Assembly: GCF_000684975.1 (NCBI RefSeq)
Contig: NZ_BAXZ01000017.1
Span: 1-64,000, forward strand
Direction: 5' to 3'
DNA from: Paraburkholderia acidipaludis NBRC 101816
GTDB taxonomy: Bacteria; Pseudomonadota; Gammaproteobacteria; Burkholderiales; Burkholderiaceae
DNA: 64,000 nt
The notes beneath the pieces were generated by a model, which searched no databases, was not told the origin of the DNA, and saw only the letters and a program-made list of their open reading frames with translations. Within the stretch, counting starts at the first letter, position 1. Every line of letters starts with the position of its first letter. Positions 50,126 to 58,373 of this stretch are shown here, piece after piece. The position numbers were made by a program, and so were the translations under genes.

Positions 50126-51805
50126 ATGAAGCCTCTCGCCGCAACACCCGAATCACACCCCCCCGCCCAGGCGCCGCGCTCGTGGACCACCCGCCGCGAA
50201 GAAAAAGCGCGTCGCCTTGCCGCCGTTGCCGGCTGGCTCGAAGACGGCGTGCTGCCCGCCGCACGCATGACCGAAGCCCTCGAACTGCTGATCCGCCCGG
50301 GCGACCGCGTCGCGCTGGAAGGCGACAACCAGAAGCAGGCCGACTTTCTCTCGCGCTCGCTCGCAAAGGCCGATCCCGGCAAGCTCAACAACGTTCATCT
50401 GCTGATTTCGAGCATCAGCCGCCCCGAGCACCTCACGCTCTTCGAGCGCGGCATCGCACGGCGCGTCGACTTCGCGTTCGCCGGGCCGCAGAGCCTGCGC
50501 GTGGCGCAGCTGCTCGAAGACGGCCAGCTCGAAGTCGGCGCGATTCATACGTATGTCGAACTATATGCGCGCATGTTCGTGGACCTGATTCCGCAGGTCG
50601 CGCTGCTGTGCGCCGAAAAAGCCGATCGCCACGGCAACCTCTACACGGGCGCGAACACCGAGGACACCCCCACCATCGCCGAAGCCGCCGCCTTCAGCCA
50701 GGGCATCGTGATCGTGCAGGTCAACGAGATCGTCGACGAACTGCCGCGCGTCGACATTCCGGGTTCGTGGGTCGACGTGGTCGTACAGGCCGACCGCCCC
50801 TTCGCGGTCGAGCCGCTCTTCACGCGCGACCCGCGCCATATCGGCGATCTGCAGGTGCTCACCGCGATGATGGTCATCAAGGGCATCTATGCGCCGTATG
50901 ACATCGCCGCGCTCAATCACGGCATCGGCTTCGACACCGCCGCGATCGAGCTGCTGCTGCCCACTTACGGCGAGTCGCTGGGCCTCAAGGGCAAGATCTG
51001 CCGCCACTGGACGCTCAATCCGCATCCCACGCTGATTCCCGCCATCGAGTCCGGCTGGGTGGAGAGCGTGCACTGCTTCGGCAGCGAAGTGGGCATGGAG
51101 GCATATATCGCCGCGCGCCCCGACGTGTTCTTCACGGGCAGCGACGGCAGCCTGCGTTCGAACCGCGTGCTGTGCCAGCTCGCGGGGCAATACGCGGTCG
51201 ATCTCTTCATCGGCTCCACGCTGCAGATCGACGCCGACGCGAACTCTTCCACCGTCACGCGCGGGCGCCTCGCCGGCTTCGGCGGCGCGCCCAACATGGG
51301 CCACGATCCGCGCGGCCGCCGCCATGCGAGCGAAGCCTGGCTCAAGCTGCTCAAGAATACGGGCCCGGTCTCGCGCGGCCACAAGCTCGTCGTGCAACTG
51401 GCGGAGACCTGGAAGAAAGGCGGCGAGTCGACCTTCGTCGACGAACTCGACGCCATCGCCGTGGGCGAGAAGAGCGGCATGCCCGTCGCGCCCGTGATGA
51501 TCTACGGCGACGACGTGAGCCACGTCGTAACCGAAGAAGGCATCGCGCACCTGCATCGCGCGGAAGGCGTGGAAGAACGGCGCGCGGCGCTCGCAGCCGT
51601 TGCGGGCGTGACGCCCATCGGCCAGCGCGCGAAGCCCGAGAAAACCGGTGAATTGCGCCGCCGCGGCATCGTTCAGTTCCCCGAAGATCTCGGCATTCGT
51701 CGCGGCGAAGCGAAGCGTTCGCTGCTTGCGGCGCGCAGCATCGACGATCTCGTGACGTGGTCGGGCGGGCTCTACACGCCGCCCGCGCGTTTTCGCAGCT
51801 GGTGA
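50126..51805 (+). CDS. mdcA: Malonate decarboxylase alpha subunit (acetyl-S-ACP:malonate ACP transferase)
   Basis: This 559-residue enzyme swaps malonate for acetate on the MdcC carrier, making malonyl-S-ACP. Visible are the N-terminal segment ALELLIRPGDRVALEGDNQK, NVHLLISSISRPEHLTLFER, FAVEPLFTRDPRHIGDLQVL, and the conserved GGAPNMGHDPRGRRHASEAW. The length matches the family. It starts 7 bases after the GntR gene and its stop overlaps or abuts the mdcB start region, so the operon is continuous. Confidence 0.95.
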   Translation: MKPLAATPESHPPAQAPRSWTTRREEKARRLAAVAGWLEDGVLPAARMTEALELLIRPGDRVALEGDNQKQADFLSRSLAKADPGKLNNVHLLISSISRPEHLTLFERGIARRVDFAFAGPQSLRVAQLLEDGQLEVGAIHTYVELYARMFVDLIPQVALLCAEKADRHGNLYTGANTEDTPTIAEAAAFSQGIVIVQVNEIVDELPRVDIPGSWVDVVVQADRPFAVEPLFTRDPRHIGDLQVLTAMMVIKGIYAPYDIAALNHGIGFDTAAIELLLPTYGESLGLKGKICRHWTLNPHPTLIPAIESGWVESVHCFGSEVGMEAYIAARPDVFFTGSDGSLRSNRVLCQLAGQYAVDLFIGSTLQIDADANSSTVTRGRLAGFGGAPNMGHDPRGRRHASEAWLKLLKNTGPVSRGHKLVVQLAETWKKGGESTFVDELDAIAVGEKSGMPVAPVMIYGDDVSHVVTEEGIAHLHRAEGVEERRAALAAVAGVTPIGQRAKPEKTGELRRRGIVQFPEDLGIRRGEAKRSLLAARSIDDLVTWSGGLYTPPARFRSW

Positions 51806-51810
51806 GCGCG

Positions 51811-52797
51811 ATGCGTATGCTTGCGTTCGATACCCGGACCGCGCTGACCGAAGGCAGCGGGGCACCGCTTGCGCACGATCCGCATGCCGCCTTCGCGGCG
51901 CGCGATGAGGCCGCCTGCCCCGATGCTCAACTCGCCCGCTTCGCGCGCGACGCGCTGATCGACGAGGCGCGGCTCACGCCGAAACCCGGTCTCGTCGACA
52001 CGCGCGGCAGCGGCGCGCACAGCGATCTCGATCTTGCGACGATGCTGCGCTCCGCGCATGCGCTCGAACCGACGTTCCGCGCACTCGCGCGCGCCTCGCG
52101 CGGCGCGACGCCCGGCGTCGCCCTGCGCACCGATCTCGCGCGCATCGGCCGCGCCGGCGAAGCCGCGATGATGCGCGCGACGAACGGCAGCAATGCGCAT
52201 CGCGGCGCGATCTGGATCGTTGGTTTGCTCGTGGCGGGCGCGGCCATCGTGCATGCGCCGCCGTGCAGCGAAGAATCGGCCTGCGCCCACGCCTCGCGCA
52301 TCTGCGAAACCGGCGCGCAGATCGCCCGCTACGACGACCGCTTCTACGATCCCCTCGCGCGCCCCACACTCAGCAACGGCGAGCGCGTGCGCCAGCAATA
52401 CAACGTGGGCGGCGCGCGCAGCGAAGCGCAGAACGGCTTCCCGCACGTGATGCTCGCAGGCTTGCCGGCCCTGCACGAAGCGCGCTCGCGCGCGCAAGAC
52501 GAAAGCACTGCGCGCGTGGATGCGCTGCTCGCCATCATGGCCTCGCTCGACGACACCTGCGTGCTGCACCGCGCGGGCCACGCCGGCCGCGAAGCCGCGC
52601 AAGCCGGCGCACGGCGCGTGCGCGAGGCCGGCGGCATCGCCACCCCCGCGGGGCGTGCCGCGTTCGATTCGCTCGAACGCGCGCTGCTCGCGCTCAACGC
52701 ATCGCCGGGCGGCGCGGCCGACCTGCTCGCCGCCACGCTCTTCATCGACAGACTCGTTCAGCACCGCATCGGCGGAGGAACCCCATGGAACAACTGA
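51811..52797 (+). CDS. mdcB: Triphosphoribosyl-dephospho-CoA synthase (malonate decarboxylase cofactor)
   Basis: This 328-residue CitG-family enzyme makes the precursor of the prosthetic group of MdcC from ATP and dephospho-CoA. The CitG motif RLTPKPGLVDTRGSGAHSDL and NGSNAHRGAIWIVGLLVAGA, and the C-terminal CVLHRAGHAGREAAQAGA, are family-typical. ATG 51811 is used; a GTG at 51802 overlapping the mdcA stop is possible. Its last 13 bases overlap mdcC. Confidence 0.92.
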   Translation: MRMLAFDTRTALTEGSGAPLAHDPHAAFAARDEAACPDAQLARFARDALIDEARLTPKPGLVDTRGSGAHSDLDLATMLRSAHALEPTFRALARASRGATPGVALRTDLARIGRAGEAAMMRATNGSNAHRGAIWIVGLLVAGAAIVHAPPCSEESACAHASRICETGAQIARYDDRFYDPLARPTLSNGERVRQQYNVGGARSEAQNGFPHVMLAGLPALHEARSRAQDESTARVDALLAIMASLDDTCVLHRAGHAGREAAQAGARRVREAGGIATPAGRAAFDSLERALLALNASPGGAADLLAATLFIDRLVQHRIGGGTPWNN

Positions 52798-53099
52798 CTT
52801 TCGACTACCCGGCGCAACGCGCCGTGACGACGCGCGCGCACGTGGGCGTCGTCGGCTCGGGCGATCTCGAGGTGCTGCTGCAGCCCGCCGGCGACCTGCG
52901 CGCGCGCGTGACCGTGCATACCAGCGTGGACGGCTACGGCCACATCTGGAAGAGCGTGCTCGACCGCTTCTTCACGCGCTACGACGGCGCCGCCGAGATC
53001 GAGATCAACGACTTCGGCGCGACACCCGGCATCGTGGCGCTGCGCCTTGCGGAAGCCGTGGAAGCGGCCGAGGACGCGGCACAAGGAGCGCAATCATGA
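52785..53099 (+). CDS. mdcC: Malonate decarboxylase acyl carrier protein (delta subunit)
   Basis: This 104-residue carrier is attached to the 2'-(5''-phosphoribosyl)-3'-dephospho-CoA arm through a serine. The sequence VGVVGSGDLEVLLQPAG places Ser at residue 25, the position known for the Klebsiella protein. GGAGG lies upstream of ATG 52785 (inside the mdcB end). Its stop overlaps the mdcD start as ATGA. Length and place in the operon support the call. Confidence 0.93.
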   Translation: MEQLTFDYPAQRAVTTRAHVGVVGSGDLEVLLQPAGDLRARVTVHTSVDGYGHIWKSVLDRFFTRYDGAAEIEINDFGATPGIVALRLAEAVEAAEDAAQGAQS

Positions 53100-53977
53100 G
53101 CGCCGTACAAGAAGGCGCTCCGCGCGCCCTGCTGCGCGAGAGCTTCATCGAACTCACGGCGCGCGAACGCGCGCGCGCCGTACTCGACGCGGGCTCGTTC
53201 CGCGAACTGCTCGGCCCGTTCGATCGCCTCGAATCGCCGTGGCTGCCGCTGCAAGGCATCGTCTGCCAGGCCGACGACGGCGCGGTCATCGCGCGCGGCA
53301 CGATCGACGGCGAGCCCGCCGTCGTGGCCGCCATCGAATCCGCGTTCCAGGGCGGCAGCATCGGCGAAGTGTCGGGCAGCAAGATCGCCGCGGCGCTCGA
53401 ACTCGCGCTGGCCGACTGCGAGCGCGGCAAGATCGTGCGTCCCGTCGTGCTGTTCGAAACGGGCGGCGTGCGCCTGCAGGAAGCGAATCTCGGTCTCGCC
53501 GTGATCTCCGAGATCCAGGCCGCGATCGTCGCGCTGCGGCGCTATGTGCCGGTTGTGGGCGTGATCGCGGGCATGGTCGGCTGCTTCGGCGGCATGTCGC
53601 TCGCCGCGGCGCTGTGCTCGTATCTCGTGATGACGAAACAGGGGCGGCTCGGCATGAACGGCCCCGAGGTGATCGAGCAGGAAGCCGGTATCGAGGAACT
53701 CGACGCGAGCGATCGCCGCCGCGTGTGGCAACTGATCGGCGGCGAGCAGCGCGCGCAGACCGGCTACGCGGACGCGCTGGTGGAAGACGCCGTGGACGAC
53801 GTGCGCGCCGCCGTGCAGGCGGCCTTTGCGCGGGGCGTACCCGCTGCCGCCCGCAGCGAGCAGGTGGACACGTACCTCGCGAAGCTCGCGGCGATCGACC
53901 CCGCAACGATTGCGCCCGAAACGATGCGCGCCGCGTTCGGCGCGGCACCCCTCACCTCGCGCGGAGAAACGGCATGA
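53096..53977 (+). CDS. mdcD: Malonate decarboxylase beta subunit
   Basis: This 293-residue subunit, with MdcE, decarboxylates malonyl-S-ACP to acetyl-S-ACP. It belongs to the carboxyltransferase/crotonase-like superfamily: AAIESAFQGGSIGEVSGSKI, VVLFETGGVRLQEANLGLAV, GVIAGMVGCFGGMSLAAALC and LGMNGPEVIEQEAGIEELDA. It overlaps mdcC and mdcE by ATGA junctions, so these subunits are made in fixed proportion. Confidence 0.94.
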   Translation: MSAVQEGAPRALLRESFIELTARERARAVLDAGSFRELLGPFDRLESPWLPLQGIVCQADDGAVIARGTIDGEPAVVAAIESAFQGGSIGEVSGSKIAAALELALADCERGKIVRPVVLFETGGVRLQEANLGLAVISEIQAAIVALRRYVPVVGVIAGMVGCFGGMSLAAALCSYLVMTKQGRLGMNGPEVIEQEAGIEELDASDRRRVWQLIGGEQRAQTGYADALVEDAVDDVRAAVQAAFARGVPAAARSEQVDTYLAKLAAIDPATIAPETMRAAFGAAPLTSRGETA

Positions 53978-54798
53978 CCCATACGATTTCGAGCCGCGGC
54001 GCGCAGTGGCTGCGCGCCCTCGCAGGCGGCAGCGCCGCCCAGGCCAACGGCGGCGCGGTGCACTACGCCGATGCCCCGCTCGGCGACGAAACGGCGCGTT
54101 TCATCGCGGTCGTCCCCGATCCCGACAACCGCTTCCCGCGCGCGCGCGATAACGTCGTGGGCCTCGAACAGGGCTGGCGCCTCGCGCAGACCGTGCGCGA
54201 GGCGATTGCCGCCGACGCGGCGGGCCCGACCCGTCGGCCCATCGTCGCGGTGGTCGACGTGAAGAGCCAGGCCTATGGCTATCGCGAGGAAATGCTCGGC
54301 ATCCATCTGGCGTGCGCCGCCGCCGTCGATGCCTATGCGAGCGCACGGCTTGCGGGCCATCCCGTGGTGGCGCTGATCGTCGGGCCGGCCATGTCGGGCG
54401 CGTTCCTCGCGCACGGCTACCAGGCCAACCGCATCGTCGCGCTCGACGCGGAGGGCACGATGGTCCACGCGATGGGCAAGGAAGCGGCCGCGCGCGTCAC
54501 GCGGCGCAGCGTGGAGGAACTCGACGCGCTCGGCGAAACGATCGTGCCGATGTCGTATTCGCTGGCGTCGTTCGGCAAACTCGGCCTGCTCGACGAACTG
54601 ATCGAGGGCGTGGATGCGGACGCGCCGAGCGCGGAGCAGATCGCCCGCGTGCGTGACGTGCTCGCGCGCATGGTGGACGAGGCCCGTGCGGACCGACGCG
54701 ATCTCTCGCACCGTCTGCAAGGCGATGCCGCGCAGCGCACGCGCGCGGCATCGATCGAGGTGCGCAAGCGCCTCGCACAGCAGTGGGACGCAAGCTGA
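53974..54798 (+). CDS. mdcE: Malonate decarboxylase gamma subunit
   Basis: This 274-residue carboxyltransferase-like partner of MdcD has DPDNRFPRARDNVVGLEQGW, VVDVKSQAYGYREEMLGIHL, LIVGPAMSGAFLAHGYQANR and the segment VHAMGKEAAARVTRRSVEEL. It starts by ATGA within the mdcD stop and ends by TGATG with mdcG. The order D-E-G-H matches known mdc operons. Confidence 0.94.
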   Translation: MTHTISSRGAQWLRALAGGSAAQANGGAVHYADAPLGDETARFIAVVPDPDNRFPRARDNVVGLEQGWRLAQTVREAIAADAAGPTRRPIVAVVDVKSQAYGYREEMLGIHLACAAAVDAYASARLAGHPVVALIVGPAMSGAFLAHGYQANRIVALDAEGTMVHAMGKEAAARVTRRSVEELDALGETIVPMSYSLASFGKLGLLDELIEGVDADAPSAEQIARVRDVLARMVDEARADRRDLSHRLQGDAAQRTRAASIEVRKRLAQQWDAS

Positions 54799-55475
54799 TG
54801 CGCGTCTGTGCCGCGCCGCCGTTCGCCGCCGACGCCCCCCGCGTCGCGGACGCTCGCTGGCGCGCGCACGATCTGCTGCGCGTGTTGCGGATTCCTTGCG
54901 CGCACAACGAGACAGAATGGGTGCGTGCGGCGCTAGAACGCGCGCCGTGGGCAGTCGTAAGACGCGCAGAGGCGCCGGCCGGCTTCGTGGCGGCGGGCGT
55001 GCGCGGGTCGGCGCGCGACCAACGGTTCGGTACGTGGCTACATCATCAGGATATCGAAGCGGTTTGCTCGCCCGAAGACCTGTTGCAGCGAGAACCGCAG
55101 GCCGGACGCAGCACCCTGCCCGCGTTCGCGGCCCTGACGCTGCTGCGCGAAAGGGTGTCGCCTCTTCGTGAGTTCGCCTGGGGCCCGACTGGCAGCACCG
55201 GATTCGAGCTGGCCTCCGGCGTAGCCACGTTATCGGCCACGAGCGACCTGGACTTGCTGATCCGGCTGCCCGAGCGTAGCGAGGCCGCCCTGCTCCGCTC
55301 GCTCGCCGACGTGCTCGCCCACGCTGCCGCGCGCGCCGGCACGCGTGTCGATGCGCAGATGGAAACACCCGCGGGCGGCGTGGCGCTGGCCGAACTCGTC
55401 GCGGGCAAGCCGCGCGTGCTCGTGCGCGCGAACGACGGCCCGCGCTTTGTCGCCGATCCCTGGCTAACCTCATGA
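54798..55475 (+). CDS. mdcG: Phosphoribosyl-dephospho-CoA transferase (MdcC maturation)
   Basis: This 225-residue nucleotidyltransferase attaches the prosthetic group to the serine of MdcC. The catalytic region shows GSTGFELASGVATLSATSDL followed by DLLIRLPE, giving the GS...DxD nucleotidyltransferase pattern. The start is ATG 54798 within the TGATG junction; a GTG at 54783 is possible but overlaps the mdcE end more. Its stop overlaps the mdcH start. Confidence 0.9.
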   Translation: MRVCAAPPFAADAPRVADARWRAHDLLRVLRIPCAHNETEWVRAALERAPWAVVRRAEAPAGFVAAGVRGSARDQRFGTWLHHQDIEAVCSPEDLLQREPQAGRSTLPAFAALTLLRERVSPLREFAWGPTGSTGFELASGVATLSATSDLDLLIRLPERSEAALLRSLADVLAHAAARAGTRVDAQMETPAGGVALAELVAGKPRVLVRANDGPRFVADPWLTS

Positions 55476-56410
55476 CACTCGCGCTGATGTTCCCCGGCCA
55501 GGGCGCGCAAAGCCCCGGCTTTCTTCACCGACTGCCGCAGCACGATGCCGTGGCCGCGACGCTGGATGAAGCCTCGGCAACGCTTGGCCTCGACGTGCTC
55601 ACGCTCGACAGCGCCAACGCCCTGCACTCCACCGTGGCCGTGCAGATCGGCCTCACCGTGGCAGGGGTCGCCTGTGCCCGCGCGCTCGCGCACGAGGGGC
55701 TCGCGCCGCAGTTCTACGCCGGACTTTCGGTCGGGGCCTTTCCGGCCGCGGTCTCCTGCGGCGCGGTTGCGTTCGGCGACGCGCTGCGGATGGTCCGCAA
55801 ACGCGCCGAACTGATGGAGACAGCGTGGCCTGGCGGCTATGGCCTGACGGCCATCTCGGGCCTCACCGAAACGCAGATCGAAACGCTGGCGCGCGCCCAG
55901 CTTCAAGCGGGCGGCGAGCCCGTCTACGTCGGCAACGTCAACGCGCCGCGCCAGATCGTCGTGGCAGGCGCCGATAGCGCACTGGAGGCGTTCGCCGCTC
56001 GCGCACTCGCGCAGGGCGCGAGAAAAGCGCAGCGTCTCGCGGTATCCGTTCCTTCGCACTGCGAATTACTGACCGATGCGGCGAAGCAGCTTACGGCATG
56101 GGCGCGTAACATCCCCTTTCGAGCGCCGCAGAGCGTCTACATCGACAACCGGGGCGGCCGCCCGCTCCACACCGGCGAGGCGATCCGTGCGGATCTCGCC
56201 ACCAACATGCGCTACACCGTGCGCTGGTTCGACGCCCTCACCGTGATGATCGAGTCGGGCGCGACGGTGCTGGTGGAAGCGCCGCCGGCGCAGGTGCTCA
56301 CCGACATCGCCCGCGAGCAGTTTCCGGACGTGGCCGCGTTGAGTGCTTCGACGCTGCCTCTCGAACGGCTGATCCCGATCGTGCGGCGACGCCTGGACGA
56401 GGATGCGTAA
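55472..56410 (+). CDS. mdcH: Malonyl-CoA:ACP transacylase of malonate decarboxylase
   Basis: This 312-residue FabD-type acyltransferase primes the decarboxylase by loading malonyl onto MdcC. It has the nucleophile motif FYAGLSVGAFPAAV, the N-terminal LMFPGQGAQSPGF, the active-site His in AVSVPSHCELL and GNVNAPRQIVVAG. It is the last gene of the operon and ends before a 135-base gap. Malonate supply from outside is expected from the MFS carrier. Confidence 0.93.
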   Translation: MTLALMFPGQGAQSPGFLHRLPQHDAVAATLDEASATLGLDVLTLDSANALHSTVAVQIGLTVAGVACARALAHEGLAPQFYAGLSVGAFPAAVSCGAVAFGDALRMVRKRAELMETAWPGGYGLTAISGLTETQIETLARAQLQAGGEPVYVGNVNAPRQIVVAGADSALEAFAARALAQGARKAQRLAVSVPSHCELLTDAAKQLTAWARNIPFRAPQSVYIDNRGGRPLHTGEAIRADLATNMRYTVRWFDALTVMIESGATVLVEAPPAQVLTDIAREQFPDVAALSASTLPLERLIPIVRRRLDEDA

Positions 56411-56427
56411 ATCGCACAAATACGGCG

Positions 56428-56441
56428 TTTATGCGCATAAA
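56428..56441. other. Perfect 14-bp palindrome after mdcH
   Basis: TTTATGCGCATAAA lies 18 bases past the mdcH stop in the 135-base gap before the convergent AlkB gene. No T-run follows, so it is not a clear terminator. It could bind a dimeric regulator. Confidence 0.5.
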
Positions 56442-56545
56442 GTGAGATCAGGTTTCCAGCAGCCGGAAATCGGTGCCGGATCCAATAAGCAACGCTCGCC
56501 GATCTTCGTCGATACACACCCAATCCCGCAGTCATTTGAGCGCAA

Positions 56546-57148
56546 CTACCGCCTTCCCCGCAATTCCGGCATCACAACCCGGAACGTGAGGTTCAGCCGC
56601 TCGCCGCTCACCGCCGGCTCCTTGGGCACGCGATGTCGCCACTGCGCCTGAGTCGGGCCGCGCATCACGAGAAGGCTGCCGCCGGTCAGCCGGAATGAGC
56701 GCGTGACTCCCGTCGCGTTGTGCCGCAGATCGAAGCGCCGCGTTGCACCCAGGCTCACCGACGCAATGACCGGCTCCGGACCCAGTTCCGGCTCATGGTC
56801 GGCATGCCAGCCCATGCTGTCGGCGCCGCTGCGGTAACGGTTGAGCAGCACGCTATTGAAGCGCGTGCCGCACAGGGCCGATACGGCGTCGCGCAGTTCC
56901 GCCACGGCCGGCGTCCACGGCTGAGGCACGTTGCGGATGCCCGAATAGACATAGACGGCATCGGGCTCGCCGAGCCACGCCGTGAGGCGCGGCTGATCCA
57001 CCCAGCCGCCCGGCGTGCGGATACGTTCCCGACGCCAGTCCGTTTCGGCCACGATGCGCGCAAAGAGGATCGTGGCCTGCTCGGGGGCGAGCCAGTTGGG
57101 ATGCCACGCCACGTCGGGCTGCGGCGCGTCGTCGAAGAGGTCGAACAT
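56546..57148 (-). CDS. AlkB-like 2-oxoglutarate/Fe(II) dioxygenase
   Basis: This 200-residue enzyme probably reverses alkylation damage in DNA or RNA by oxidative demethylation. The HxD pair is in MGWHADHEPELG, a second iron histidine in WRHRVPKEPA, and the 2-oxoglutarate-binding arginine in ERLNLTFR; SLGATRRFDLRH is typical too. The start is ATG 57148; the longer upstream frame has no support. It is convergent with the mdc operon. Confidence 0.88.
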   Translation of the reverse strand: MFDLFDDAPQPDVAWHPNWLAPEQATILFARIVAETDWRRERIRTPGGWVDQPRLTAWLGEPDAVYVYSGIRNVPQPWTPAVAELRDAVSALCGTRFNSVLLNRYRSGADSMGWHADHEPELGPEPVIASVSLGATRRFDLRHNATGVTRSFRLTGGSLLVMRGPTQAQWRHRVPKEPAVSGERLNLTFRVVMPELRGRR

Positions 57149-57256
57149 GAAAAGGGGTTGCGTGCGCGAAATCAGGCGAATAGTTGCAGTGTTGCACGGA
57201 AAGCGCGCGCACGACGCCACCCGCACGCATGCGCACCGGCTTTCGGGATGCGACGC

Positions 57257-57580
57257 TCAGGTAAAGAGGGCGATATAGAAAACGATCGCGCCGACGAGCG
57301 CGCCGACGAAACAGAAGCTCTCCGGCGTGGCGTCGGTCGTGCGCGAGCGCAGCCAGCCGCTGACGACGCCGAACAGACCCGCAATGCCCAGCGTGACGAA
57401 CACCATCACGACATAGAACAGCGCGGTGCGGCCAAGCTCCGAGATATCGATGTGTCTGACGAACAGGTAGAGTGCCAGCGCCATGACCGATAGCACGACG
57501 AGCGGCAGCATGACATGACTGCCCTCGTAACCGACATGGCGACCATGGTGCGCCTGGCCTGCGGGCTTGATGGCTTTCAT
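57257..57580 (-). CDS. Small membrane protein, function unknown
   Basis: This 107-residue protein has a polar His-rich start (AHHGRHVGYEGSHV) and three hydrophobic segments (LPLVVLSVMALALYLFV, ALFYVVMVFVTLGIAGLFGV and FVGALVGAIVFYIALFT). No family was recognised. It lies alone, 109 bases upstream (in transcription terms) of AlkB, and could be its neighbour in one transcript. The start ATG 57580 has no strong ribosome site. Confidence 0.55.
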   Translation of the reverse strand: MKAIKPAGQAHHGRHVGYEGSHVMLPLVVLSVMALALYLFVRHIDISELGRTALFYVVMVFVTLGIAGLFGVVSGWLRSRTTDATPESFCFVGALVGAIVFYIALFT

Positions 57581-57756
57581 GATCTGTCTCCCCCTCGGCG
57601 TCCCACATACTGCGCGGGATCTGATTCGAGCATAGTCCATCGAAGGGTCGTATTCAATGGACGTTTAACAGGCCCGTGCGAGCGTTCGGGAATGACCGAG
57701 GCACAAGGTCGTGCCGCGCTGAAACAGGCGAACGCCCGCCCCGCGCCATCAGAACA

Positions 57757-58089
57757 TCAAGGCGCACCGAAGCGGAACAGTGCGCGCACAGTCCAGCGGC
57801 GCCACCAACTACCGACAGGTATCGGCGGTGCGGCCGGCCAGCCGCTTTTCGGCGGTTCCGGTTCCGCGCGCGGCGACACGGAGGCGACGTCCCCGCTGTC
57901 GTCGGGTGTCGCATACGCCCAATACTCGTAAGGATGAAAGATTCGCGCGAGCGACAGGGGCGCATCGAATGTCCCGCGCGTGCCGTGCAGCGTCGAAATT
58001 TCGGTTCGGGACCGGCTTGCGCGCCGGGTTGGATAAAGCGCCGCGTCTTGTGCGTCGTGGCGGTCAAGCGATGGCTTCTTCGCGTTCAT
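57757..58089 (-). CDS. Small hypothetical protein (110 residues)
   Basis: ATG 58089 has GGAG six bases upstream, which is the main reason to accept this frame. The product is soluble, rich in Pro, Arg and Ser, with a central segment RIFHPYEYWAYATPDDSG and a basic tryptophan-rich end (WWRRWTVRALFRFGAP). No family was recognised. A terminator-like hairpin stands 53 bases before its start, so it would have its own promoter or be attenuated. It could be a false call. Confidence 0.4.
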   Translation of the reverse strand: MNAKKPSLDRHDAQDAALYPTRRASRSRTEISTLHGTRGTFDAPLSLARIFHPYEYWAYATPDDSGDVASVSPRAEPEPPKSGWPAAPPIPVGSWWRRWTVRALFRFGAP

Positions 58090-58141
58090 GTTCGTCTCCG
58101 TTGAGGATGCCGGGTTGTCGATGCCAGCAAACGGAGACGCC

Positions 58142-58181
58142 ACAAAAACAAAAGGCCTCGTCCGCATTACCGGCGAGGCCT
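58142..58181 (-). terminator. Rho-independent terminator, minus strand
   Basis: On the + strand AGGCCTCG (58153-58160) and CGAGGCCT (58174-58181) form an 8-bp GC stem. Read on the minus strand, the stem is followed by TTTGTTTTTGT (complement of 58142-58152), a strong T-rich tail. It would stop transcripts coming from the DAO-family oxidase gene upstream. Confidence 0.75.
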
Positions 58182-58373
58182 GTTGAGCTTCACTTCCTGG
58201 AATCTAGCGCAAACAGGCCTCCGCTGGCACGCCCGAGCAGGCGCCCATATGGCCTCGATTGACGATAGGGAGAAGATTGAAGGTCAACATGGAATCGAGT
58301 TTCAACGGGTTTGGTTGCTTTGTCAACAAAGTGCCTGTCGCCTGGCCGCGACAGGCCAACGGCTCGTCGACAC

